Of a stretch of 64,000 bases of DNA, positions 26,304-37,400 are shown piece after piece (positions within the stretch are counted from its first letter, which is position 1; each line of letters opens with the position of its first letter). The DNA lies in contig NC_090954.1 of assembly GCF_040807025.1 (NCBI RefSeq), positions 12,789,501 through 12,853,500 of the forward strand. The letters are read 5' to 3'. This stretch comes from Struthio camelus (taxonomy: Eukaryota; Chordata; Aves; Struthioniformes; Struthionidae). Under the pieces are notes generated by a model, which had not been told where the DNA came from, made no database searches, and saw nothing but the letters and a program-made list of their open reading frames with translations. The translations under genes and the position numbers were made by a program.

Positions 26304-29181
26304 AATTCTTTCCAGGCTTCTTGTTGTTTTCTTTCTTTCTGTCTTCCCTCTTTGTCTCTTTCTTAGCCTTTACAGGGTGTTCTTCATTTGGTGTCTTCTG
26401 TTCATTTTGCCCTTCCTTTTTCATTCATCCCCAGAGTTTCTTTGTTTAGCTTTCTAATATGTTTGTTGTTTCAAGGTTAAGTTTTCTCCTCCTCCATTTT
26501 ATCCCTTCCTTCCACATTGCAGCCCTCGCTAGGTTCTTCTCGTTTCAAGCAACATTGATCTTAAACCTGAAAGATAAAGTTGAAAAATAAAACATCAGAC
26601 TTGTTAGTTCTGTTTGCCTTACTTAATCTATTTCTGATGCCCTTTCAGATTTAATATTATTGTTAGTTTAAATACAGCTTACTGTATTGGGAGAACAATA
26701 ACTTGAGTCAGATTTGAGTCATTTCTCTCTGCAGCAGAAATTCATTTTATTAAAGGCATTTTAGACATGCTCATATGTTTATCAATAAGTGATATATTTA
26801 GCTTTTAGTACAATCGGAGCAAATCAGTAGAGTTCTGCACCAGCTCAGATCTGATGGGGTGTGTTTGCAAGTGAGCACAGGTAATGAAGCTGTCTTGGCC
26901 AGGCAAAATATCTTATCAGTCTGGACAGAGGATGCTAAACCACTCTCCCCAGTAAAGAGAGGGGGACTGAGCCAAACGTGCACAGCCACAGTACAGTTAA
27001 TACTGGGGAAGAATAAGGAAAGCTGCACTTCAGTGGCTATGGCCTCAACCTTGACGTGTGGGCAACGGTATAAGGAAACGGCCAAAGAGCATTCTCCTGA
27101 AATCTGAAATGAGGAGGGGACAACCTTCACTCCCTTGCCTGTTTGCAGGTGTCTGTGTGGGAAAGCTCCTCAGCCTCAGGAGTTCATCTTTCAGCAATGG
27201 GAATAAGGTTCCTGACTGCAGAGTGATCTGAATCCTGGCTGGGGAGGAGCTGACCTAGCAGAGCTGCGGAATCTCAAATCACCAGGTCATCCGAGGGGGC
27301 CAGGCCAGCTAACCTCTACCCTGGTCCTGCACATGGGACCCGTTGTCTTCACTGCATGTGGATTGTTCCTTGTTCCCCTGCCTCTCAGCTCTCACAAGGA
27401 ATTTTTTTGCAGTTCTGCTTGGGACTACTCATAGAGAGCTCACTCGCTGCAAATCATATAGGTGTTCTTGAGGTGTGCACTGCAATCTGAAATTTTTTTT
27501 TAAGAAGTTGATCTGCAGTTTGTTTTGCATGTCTAGGGCTCATTAGGCTATTTGAAAGCTATAGTAAATTATCTCTCTGCCATATATTTTTTTCAGCACT
27601 GCTGTGTCTAGAGCTTTCTCTCTCTCTCTGACTTCATAGCAGGAGACGTTCATAAGAACAGTAGCCTCCCTGGCTGCATTTAACTAAGTCAAAATACAGC
27701 TCATAAGGATAGCTTAATGGGAAAAAGAGCAGGAAGAGAACATCATGTGACAGCATATTAATGTTCCAAATTATGCACATCTTTTGATAAAATGTTTCAT
27801 TAGTTCCAAGTCAAACAGTATTGGTTCTCATTGTGACACAAAGACAGCTGATCACTGTAATCCAACTTGCAGAGCAAGCTGAACAACAGCAGAAGAAAGA
27901 AGAGAATGGGAAACTCTTGACAAGTATTTTTGCCAAACAGTCTTTCTAATGAGCCGTAGGATAATACTTCTCCTGGAGCCAAGAAAATTGAAACATGCAT
28001 AGATAATTTAAAGATGCCCTTTTGGAAAGTAGGAGCAGGAAAAAAAGTTGTTTCAGTTTCAATAAGTTTCATTATTATTATGTAAACAGTTCTAAATTGA
28101 ATGTTCATTTTTTAGTATAATGTAACATATCACTGCATTTCAGGGGGGGAGGGAATAGAGTGTATATATAGTTTTCCAATAAGAGTAAAACTTTTCACAT
28201 AAACTTCATTTTCTTCACAGGCAAGTAGACCTCCACACCAACCTTAAACAAATAAATGTTTAGTTAAGGGATTCTCTTAACATTTCTTTCATATACTTTT
28301 ATCTTCATTTTATATATAGGTGCCATATAAATTCCATGTGTCCCATTTATTGTTTTTATTGACAAATTCAGTTATCCTATAACAAGTTGCAAGCTTTCTA
28401 CCATCTCCAATAATACAATGCATCACTGCACTTCTTTGAATGCATTAAGACTCATCACTATGATTCCTTCCATCTCATCAGTGCATACGACTTTTACATA
28501 TCCACGCACTATGCAGACTCTAGGATATGCATGTTTTTTTCCAATAGAAAAAAATCCCTAGGTGAGCAACAGAAGCCAAATGTATGCAAGCTGAAAAATA
28601 ATACTGATAAGTCATGTCAGGGTAAAAAAGATGAAACTAGTTAAGTCTCTTGTGGGTCAGACAAGCAAGCGAGATGGGCTCTCCAGAGAAACATGTATAC
28701 TGCAAGGAAAAGAAGAAACTGTAGTGGAGTATCAATGTTGTAATAACATGCAGAAAGCCATAGAGGGATGCTGAATAATCTGACTCTTCCTGCGTAAGTC
28801 AGAGCCCTGCAGAACCAAAGAGTTTTGCATTCCCTCCTGACTCAGGCAGTCTGAGTCATTCTGTATCGTGCTTGCAACGTCAATATATTTTCTGCCGTGA
28901 CCATCCTTTCATCTTCCCCCACGTAAATCAGAGCCACTTCATCATGATGGACGCATTCAGGATGACAAGAGTTTCTGCATCAGCTTTCTTTTCCAGCTCT
29001 TTTTGATGTTCAGCTGCACACTGAGCGTGCACTACATCTTACCTGTCACCCTCTGCCTCCTGCCCACATAAACACACACACACAACACCCCACTTATGAA
29101 AAAGGAAGGACATTGTTCCCACTCATTACCAGGATGAACACTGACAAAACAACCCATCACTGAAAGCCATTTCAGTGGGTA
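26304..29181. other. Intergenic DNA, no gene seen
   Basis: Pyrimidine-rich just after the CR1 copy (26304-26540) and otherwise ordinary. Opposite-strand open frames at 26798-27130 overlap each other and resemble no protein. A short CA run lies at 29071-29085. Confidence 0.55.
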
Positions 29182-29300
29182 CAGAATCACAGTCACAGAA
29201 TAGCTGGGGCTGAAAGGGACCTCTGGAGATCATCTGGTCCAACCCCCTGCTCAAGCAGGGTCAGCTAGAGCAGGTTGCCCAGGACCGTACACCCAGACTA
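29182..29300 (-). mobile_element. CR1 LINE 3' end fragment, antisense
   Basis: Starting at 'acagaatcacagtcacagaatag' (the terminal repeat, reversed), the sequence continues with 'ctgaaagggacctctggagatcatctggtccaacc', 'ccctgctcaagcagggtcagc' and 'gcaggttgcccaggacc'. This is the reverse complement of the avian CR1 3' end. Only about 120 bases are recognisable, as is typical of a severely 5'-truncated copy. It is the best preserved CR1 piece in the window. Confidence 0.9.
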
Positions 29301-32284
29301 CCAGACAAGAAGAGACCAGGGAGTGATTTTTAGCACTGAATCTCTCACTGTCCTTGCTGTTTACCTGCTGTCTTGCTCTCAGTACTGTTTTTGGCTGTTC
29401 CGGCTAGCTTCTCCAAGATACAGCCTGGAAGTGGTTCACTCTATTTAGAGTCCTGCAGATAATAGGGAAAAGTAAGGTCTTCCAGTTCACACCTCCTATC
29501 TTATATTATGGTTTAGGACAAATCACTTTCTGGAGGGTCCCCTTTCTATCACTGACCAAAGAAGGAGCCTGAAAAGTTAGGCTTAGTTGCTGTTTTTAAT
29601 GACTAAAGTTAGGTAAATTACCTGAAGTGCTCTGTGTCTGCACTGTCTGTATAGATTGTCAGCTACACCAGTCACAGAGGTGTGCTCCTTGGTATTTTGT
29701 ACTGTACTCATGAAAGCCACTTCTTATGTGTGTTGATTGATATCCTGGGGACTTCAGATATCATGCACAGTCATGGAAAAACCATCTGCCTAGAGCTCAG
29801 ATAATTGCAAAATGACTAACAATAAGGCAAGGCTACTGCAGATCCAGCTATTATTATAGCGCAGCTCACTCCTCCAGCCCGGAGGGAGAGAAAATATACA
29901 AAATATATCACGCGTTTGATGCTGCCTTGAATGTTATACTGAATACTTAGAAAGACGAGAAGGACTTACATGCCAGGTACAGCAGTGAAACAACTAAACC
30001 TTTGTAAGAAGAAAGAAGAGTCAAATCAACAGTCTATAGTTAAAACTTAGTAGTTTCTAGGCAAGGGTAGTAATTTTTTTCTAGCACTTATGTTAACATA
30101 TTCAGTGCAGAATATCTTAATGCTTCTGCTTACCAATTCTACAGCCTCTTCTTTGCATCCCTGCGGGCCAGAGATGCTTCATACTGCAAAGTTATTAAAG
30201 GAATAGAACAGTGGTTTTGAACCAGCATTTCACAGAGCTGTGAGGATCTGCTGGCAGCTCCTACGGGGTCCACGAGAGGACTCAGGAAAGCAAGCTCCAA
30301 CAGGCTTGGGTGCCCTCACAAGGGCTTTGGGCAACATGAAGGCACCTGAATTTACCGCTTCTTAAATATGCAACGTATGTGCTCTAGCGCTGTTACGTCA
30401 TCTAAGGAAGAGACTCCACAATGTAAATGTGGCATGAGAAATACCACAAGCATCTTGAGGGCACATTTAGTCCTGAAGGAGAAAAAGCCACATCGTGACT
30501 AGTAGGGGGACAGTGCAGGAATATTTCCTCTGGGTTAATGTTGCCAAGCATATTATTCAACATTAAACTGCACATTTCTAAGGCTAGCATGCAGCACACT
30601 GTCTTCCTTTGAGTGGAAAACGGAAAGCACTGATGAAGTATGCATTATAATGGAAAATACAAAGTGTTTTAAATTCCTTTCAAAAGCAAAATATGTTTCT
30701 GTTTTCTATTATCTCACTTGTAAAAATAAAATGGTTCCAAGTATGCACATGCCAGGGTTAGCCTTTGGTTGCTGGATGTGCTATCTGATCCTTATTGGGA
30801 CAGTTACACTAGAGAACACTGAAGAAAGCTTAGATAAATTAACTGAATTATATTTTCCACTGTCCTAGCCTTTCTTGTCCCCTCTGTCTGCCACTTAATC
30901 ATGTCATAGTGACATGGTTCCAGGAGTGATCTGTTAGACAAATACACCTGTTTTCCTCTGGTGGTCTCACTCTTAAAGCTCATTAGCACTAGAGCACAGT
31001 ACGATTAGAAAGGATCAGTGAGAGAGAACGAGGGCAAGTAGACACTGGTGAGCTTGGCACATCCACACATTGAGGTGACCTGATGTGTTTTGACAGCCCA
31101 TTGCTTTCCTCTCACAGACATCATGAGAGCTTGGCTGCCTTGCTGGCTTTTTCAGTGAATGATTCAATCCATTTTGATTTCTTATCAGTAGGACTGAGTC
31201 CAAGCTGAGCAGACCTCAAGTTTCCTTTTCAATTCTTTACAGGGGTTAACGTATAAGAACAAAAGTGAAGACCAATTTGGTCATTATTTTTGAAGTGTTT
31301 ACTCACCTCAGTCATGATGCTGTAGAGAGTGGGAGAACTTGCTAGGGGGGAAAAAAAGGAGAGAAATTGAAAGAAATGAGGTATTAAGGGCAAAAAAAAA
31401 CCCCACTGTGGATATTAGGAAGAGTCAGAGAAAGTGTTTAGGCCTGCACAAATTCTTCACAAGTGTTTGCATCCTACTGCGCTCTGAAACGTTTAATCCT
31501 GATCCCCACCAGGCACCCCATTAATGACTCTCCTGTTCCTACCTGTAATGCCAACAGTAGTTTGCAATCAAATTCACATTCAATTGTTAAAATGCAATGA
31601 ACCTCTTTCAGATGATTCCTTAATGAAGGGAGAAATAGGTCAAAGGGGAACACTCGTAGCTTACCAATCCAATAAAACAGTTTACTTGGCTCAACACGAT
31701 GCCTCTGGGCAATGCTAAAATAAATCAGTAGAGGCTTTCTGATGGAGAAGATTTACATATGAGATAATTTCAGTGGATCAGAAAGTTCTCACAAGAGACA
31801 CGCATCTGTCTTTTTGTGTAGTTCTTGTGGTATGTTCCATAACTCTAACATTTTAAATGAATGCACACTAGTAGAACAAAAAATCCTCAGAGCTCCACAC
31901 ATCTGATATGCCTCAATTCAAACCGCTTGGTCTCTGGGACCAGACCTTGGTTCTTTACCTACTGCTGCTATTCCTGGAGGCAGTCTGTGCCTATTACCAA
32001 AATATTTTCCTTACAAGGGTATTAGACTGCTACTAAAACAGAGGAGATGATTAGAGAGGGAAGGAGTAAAAGACGCAGAAGCTAAGACAGCTTTAATCCT
32101 GAAGTCTAAAAACAGTTTTTCTGCGAGATCAGGTTACTGCCTCGCTGCCCATAGTGGAGTGGCTTGCACCTTCCTTGGAAATACTTGGTACTCACCTCCT
32201 ATCAGGATTTTGGAGGAGATGCTCAGCCAAGAAGCCTCTTCTTTTGTTCCTGGATGGTAAAAATATGCAGTCTTTGGTTAGCAG
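29301..32284. other. Intergenic DNA, no gene seen
   Basis: No exon, RNA gene or clear repeat was recognised between the two CR1 fragments. Open frames are under 75 codons. Confidence 0.55.
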
Positions 32285-32445
32285 CCAGGGAAACTCAGGC
32301 TAAAGGGTCAAACAAAGAGAAGGAGGAGGTTCTTCACACATGGATACTAGATCCATGGAGCTCCTTGCCAAGGGATGCTGGGGTTGTAAGAAGTTTAAAT
32401 GAACTCAAGGGGGGATTGGGCAGGTACTCAAAAGAGAGAGCGAGT
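32285..32445 (+). mobile_element. CR1-like LINE 3' region fragment, sense on +
   Basis: The text 'ggaggaggttcttcacaca', 'tggagctccttgccaagggatg', 'gttgtaagaagtttaaatg' and 'ctcaaggggggattgggca' follows the 3' region of the CR1-X/Y type subfamilies, which read roughly 'aggttcttcac...ggaactccttgcc...aggatgttgtg...agtttaaatgg.ttcaaaagg.gat'. The end is decayed and no terminal repeat is visible. The reading frame across it (32164-32457) is not a gene. Confidence 0.65.
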
Positions 32446-33410
32446 GAGAGTTACTGAGTAGCCAAACTGCATCCCGCTGACAAAATCCCCCGAGCTCTCT
32501 CACAGCTTTTGTACGTCTACGAATCCAGACAGCTTAGCTTTCTGAATCTCCAAAGACAACATCCACGTGCTTTGAAGCTTTTTTTGTTTTAGCAAAATTC
32601 AGTAAGGAATTAAGAATTTATAAAGAGCTAACCGATCTATTGTGACAAAGCAGTTGTCTTTGCAGAATACACTTTTTTGGATTAGAAAGTATGTTTGCAG
32701 AATGGTTGCCATTCAGGAAGAAATGAGTTTATAAGCATCAATGGAAATTTTTTAAAAAGAAGTACCTGAAATGAATCCTGCTGGTACTAAATAACTCTTC
32801 GGAATAGTATGATGTTCTTCAAAAAGCATCTCAAAATGAAGCGAAGAATATGGGATCAGATTCCAGAACTCTCAAATCTCTGATCAAGCAAATTTGACAA
32901 CCCTCCATGAAAATTTAATGTGCGCTTTGACGTAATCCTCCTTTACAAAATGAAGGAGGGAAAAAATATCTTGCTACCAATAAGAAGTGCAATTAAAATT
33001 CTATGTCAGGTTTCAGGAGAAGAAAAAAATTCTTTGTTTAAAAAAAGCTGAAAGTCAATAGTTGTTTAATTCCACATGATGAACTTCCAAAATAGTTTGG
33101 CCTTCTCCTGATAAATTTCTATTTCCAAGTACTTGCTGTCAGAGAGAACAGAAAGGAAAAATCAGCAGAGACATGAAAAAAAAATCTTTTTTTTTTTTTT
33201 TGCCTGTGGATTATAACTAGATGTAGCATCAATATAATTTCGTAAAAGCTTTTGGACTGAGGGTGTTTTGTTTTTTTTTTTTTGGTCTGGCTTCCCACTC
33301 TCTGACAAATAATAGTGCCCTGCAGCTAGTCTCACATCCTATATTTCGGATTCCCAGCTCTCTAAACCCCACATTTCTGATTCAGTAAATGCATCTGCTA
33401 TGGGAGCTGA
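32446..33410. other. Proximal upstream region of NMUR2
   Basis: AT-rich, with two T-tracts (T15 at 33187-33201, T13 at 33271-33283) about 130-220 bases upstream of the TATA-like box. No coding sequence was seen. Proximal regulatory elements are likely here by position, but I cannot name specific sites. Confidence 0.45.
33187..33283. repeat. Two poly-T tracts upstream of NMUR2
   Basis: T15 at 33187-33201 (preceded by A9 at 33176-33184) and T13 at 33271-33283. Such tracts can exclude nucleosomes, but here this is only a positional remark. Confidence 0.85.
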
Positions 33411-33418
33411 TATAAGTA
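33411..33418 (+). promoter_or_regulatory. NMUR2: Candidate TATA box of NMUR2
   Basis: TATAAGTA lies 288 nt upstream of the start codon. If used, transcription would start near 33440, giving a leader of roughly 265 nt with no upstream intron needed. A second AT-rich motif, tataatc, lies at 33441. A CCAAT pentamer at 33464-33468 would then be inside the transcript, so it is probably not a CCAAT box for this start. The region is not a CpG island, consistent with a tissue-restricted TATA-type promoter. This is motif reading only; an upstream non-coding exon cannot be excluded. Confidence 0.35.
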
Positions 33419-33472
33419 GCTAGAACCTCTTTTCTTACCCTATAATCTAATGCACTTAGCTAGCCAATGAAT

Positions 33473-33631
33473 ATGTGTGAAAGGAGGGGCTTTCTGGCTA
33501 AGGGACTCCTCGCTGGGGAGCAGCTGTTACAACGGCGAAACCTTCACCGAAACCAGGCAGACGCACTCAGATCTCTCAGTGGCTTTGTGTATTTAGATCT
33601 GGCAAGACAAGTCTCCCTCACTCTCTGCTAA
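33473..33631 (+). other. Upstream ORF in the probable NMUR2 5' leader
   Basis: ATG at 33473 (A at -3) opens a 52-codon frame that stops at TAA 33629-33631, 74 nt before the receptor start. An in-frame ATG at 33467 could add two codons but has C at -3. The predicted peptide begins [10 protein letters not shown], is rich in Arg and Leu, and resembles no family I know. It matters only if the transcript starts upstream of it, as the TATA-like box suggests; then it could lower translation of the receptor. Confidence 0.4.
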
Positions 33632-33705
33632 AAGTGAGCATACTAGCACAGAGAACCTTACAGAAGTCTGGATCTCAGTGGGGAAACATTTCAGCAGAAC
33701 CAGTA

Positions 33706-34422
33706 ATGGCCTGGAGCACCAATACCTCCTGGTTTAATCACCTTGCTCTACAAGAACGTCTTAGAAGATATTTAAACAGCACTGAGGATTACTTAGCCTT
33801 CCTGTGTGGGCCCAAGCGGAGCCATCTGTTCTTGCCCATGGCTTTGGTGTACATTCTGATCTTTGTTGTTGGTGTGGTAGGAAACTTCCTAGTTTGCCTG
33901 GTAATCATCAAGCACCGGAACATGAAGACCCCTACCAACTACTACCTCTTCAGCCTTGCTGTCTCCGACTTGCTTGTGTTGCTTTTTGGGATGCCACTGG
34001 AAATCTATGAGATGTGGAGCAACTACCCCTTCCTGTTTGGGCCTGTAGGCTGCTATTTCAAGACAGTGCTCTTTGAGACGGTGTGCTTTGCCTCTATCCT
34101 CAGTGTGACTACGGTCAGCGTGGAGAGATACGTTGCCATCCTCCATCCTTTCCGTGCCAAGCTAGAGAGCACTCGGAAGCGTGCGCTGAGGACCATCATC
34201 GTGCTCTGGGTTCTCTCTGTCCTCTTTGCCCTTCCCAACACAAGCACCCATGGCATCATGTGGCAGTATTTCCCAAATGGCACCCTAGTCCCTGGCTCTG
34301 CTACCTGCACTGTGATCAGGCCCATGTGGATCTACAACTGTATTGTCCAGATTACTTCCCTTCTCTTCTACGTGCTGCCTATGGGGGTCATGAGTGTGCT
34401 GTACTATCTGATGGGGCTAAGA
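33706..34422 (+). CDS. NMUR2: NMUR2 coding exon 1 (N-terminus to end of TM5)
   Basis: This exon encodes residues 1-239, from the extracellular N-terminus through TM5, ending ...YYLMGLR. It holds the allosteric-type Asp in TM2 ([11 protein letters not shown]88), the ERY motif and both disulfide cysteines. The donor is AGA|gtaagt, a full consensus, and the intron is phase 0. The open frame runs on into the intron as far as a TAA at 34573-34575, so an automatic gene call that ignores the splice site would append a false tail. Confidence 0.96.
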
Positions 34423-37400
34423 GTAAGTCCTACTGAAACCGTGCTCAGTGTTTCCCTAGCTCATTCTTTTGCGTGTGTGTGTGTGTGTCTGTGTGTCTGC
34501 GTGTCTGCGTGTGTGTGTCTGTGTGTGTGTGTGTGTGCGAGCGCGCACACATGCACATGCCTAAGTCTGATTTAATCTTTTTCTTGCCCATCTGTCTTCC
34601 CAAAAAAGACATTCATTTCTAACCCCCGAAAGTAGTGGATTAAACTCCTTCTTTGGTGTAACACCATTCTAAAATGAATGTAGCTATGTTGGGGAAATAT
34701 TTACTCCAATCTTTTTTTAAAATTACTATCACTGCTGCTGACATTTCAAAGTTATTTTAACATCAAAATCTATGTATTGATTCCAGTCTCACAGAGCTTT
34801 GTACCTTTTCAGTGGGGACTAGAAGGAAACAGACCAAAAGAAAAATGTGAAAAGAATGAAAAGGAGTAAGGTAGTGATCGAATCTTGTGTATCATTTGTT
34901 TTCCCTCTTCTTGTGACTGTAGAATTTCTGTTTCATTCATTCTTCTCCTTCCCTGGAGAGTGTGATAATACTCAGTTTTTAAAACTCACAAAACTGTCAT
35001 AAACTGAAATCCCGCCTTATTGCTGCAGGTAGCAATTTCAGCAATCATTTCTTTTATATAAGTATGGCACAGTTTCAACATAGATTAAGGCTACCTTGGA
35101 GTTCCTATGGAGCTCTCTTCAGAAAGTGGACTAGTTTCACAAAGTGTCATCATTTAAATATATGGATAAAACAAACACTATCATAGTATTATAAAGCTAT
35201 GCAGCATGAAATGCACAGCTAGTCATAGTGAGTTGCTGATTTGTTCCTTTTCTTACATATATTTGGAAAACATACATCTTAAGCTCACTATCCTAAATAT
35301 AACTTTGCATTTAAAAAGCTATGTCTGATCGTGTAACAAGGAAGGGATGCAATATACCTATCTGAAGCTACACAAAAGCAATTTTTCCATACTCAGGAAA
35401 AGCCATAGGGATTAATTGCCAGAAATCTATAGCACGCCACAAATCTTTGAAGGATGAATGGGTTAAATTCTTGCAAAGCTACAGTTCAGTGGTGACTGTG
35501 GGTTCTTTGCATAGTTTCACTGAAAATTTTGAAAAATAAGACCAAAAGGGAAGGGAAAGTACTGAAAATAGTGTATGTTAAAAAAGAAAAAGAAAGCCCA
35601 AAACTAGTAAAGAGAAACCTTGAAGACTGCAACAGCTTCTATTTGTGGCAATAGATATTCCTAACCCCCACTGTAGAAGAGAAACTGGGTCCCAACTGAT
35701 GGCTGCTTCTTAGAGGTTTCTGTATAGCCACAGATTTGTTCAAGTCTTCTGTCCTAAAGGCTGCAATGTATCTTTGTTAATGCGTCTGCTTTTCTTTCTA
35801 TCCATCTCAGACTTCCAAATTTTAAACTACACCTATCCCTGGTATATCTCCTTTGTGCTCCATGCTGCACTAGGCAAGATAGTTTTATTTTTCAATTTAA
35901 ATGATGGGTGAGTGGTGTATATATACCATTTCCAAGAAAAAAACATTTTTTATCTAATCAAAGTTGATGAAATCTCTGAAGCTTTACCTACACCCTAGAG
36001 TCTCCTGAATGCCATGTATGGCTCATAGGCTGTAGTGGAACAATTCAGAATTGGTCCAAAGATTGTACAACAGCTCAGATTCAGCAAACAAGGACACAAT
36101 CTTTCTGTTCTAATAGTCCAAGCTTTGGAGAAACAGCACTTTCTGACTGTAGTTTCTCCCTCAAGTTTTACCCAGTGCTCAGGAGAGCTTCAGGATGCAA
36201 CACAAAAAGAAGTATGTGTGACATGTTAAGGAACTATGAGAGGGCAGCAAACGTGGATCACACAGTTGCTGACTTCATTTTTAATTGTATTCCTTATAAA
36301 AATAAAAAAGATATTTGTCTTCTTCACTGGGAAATTCATGGCCAACCGAGCCTTCAATCTGATTACCTCATTATCAGTTACCTCATGATCTACTTCAGTT
36401 TAATTTTAAGGCTTGATATTTTAGTACTACACTGCTATAGGCAACAGACAGTTGCAACGTTACTATAGGAAAGAGGACGCTGATGATTACACTGTAGCCT
36501 CATTAGATTTGATCTTGGAAGCTTCTGACTGTCTCTTTCCAGGAGTCCTCATCACAGAAGCCTTCAGGACTGATCCCTAAATTAGTCAGAAGTGCTCTCT
36601 CTTCTTACAAACCCAGTTCAGCCACAAGGCTACTGGTTGCAAGTTGTAGCCAAAAAGCTGAGGAGGAAGAGGCAGGGGCAGAAGTGAGAACATGGGGATA
36701 CGGCTGCTTGTAAAAGCTAAACCTTACAGCGCTGCTAGAGGTGGAGTGGCATCACTTGGAGAGAGAAGTCTGTGCTGCAGCAGGATTCGGTTCAGGGTCC
36801 CTGTCTTTCAAACTGATCTTGAAGGCACAAGGGTAGGTGGCTACCCCTGGTTGACTGAAAGTTAGATTCCGGTGAGCTAGGATTTTTTACAGTCAGTGGA
36901 GAGAATGTTATTTAGCCCACCTACTTAGGACATCTATGAAGGAAATCTAGATGATCGGATGTGACTACACTGACCACACCTCAGTGAGATTATTCAAGAG
37001 ACCTCACAAGAGACCAGCATTTATTTTGGTGTCAGCTCCCTGCAGTAACACACTGAACACACTGGTAATTTTGATTTCATCTTTGAGTTACGCCAGCTTG
37101 TATTTGCCAATGAACAGCTGGTCCAGATCTTCTCATCAAAATCTATTTTGCCCCTGAAATGCCCAGCTGCCCAAACAGAATCATTTGCGGACAATGACTG
37201 CCTTTGGCTAATTTCTGCAAAGCCCAGTGTACTTCTGGACAGGTCTATCTCCTTTCCATTGAGGTTGTTCTGCAGACTTTGTTCCCACTAATATGTTTTC
37301 CTTTGCAACAGGGCTGAGGAAGAGTACGTGCAGGGGACCACAGGGGTTCAGCAGCCTGATGGCAGTTCATTCAGCCAAATCACGGATATACAGGATCGCA

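Noticed and set aside
33634-33705. A 24-codon N-terminal extension of NMUR2 starting at GTG 33634
   Set aside because: The extension has no ATG, does not resemble the family's N-terminus, and the ATG at 33706 has a strong context and gives the expected N-terminal length.
33804-34436. Other-frame and opposite-strand open frames over NMUR2 exon 1
   Set aside because: They are shadows of the receptor coding sequence; the receptor frame has clear family motifs and these have none.
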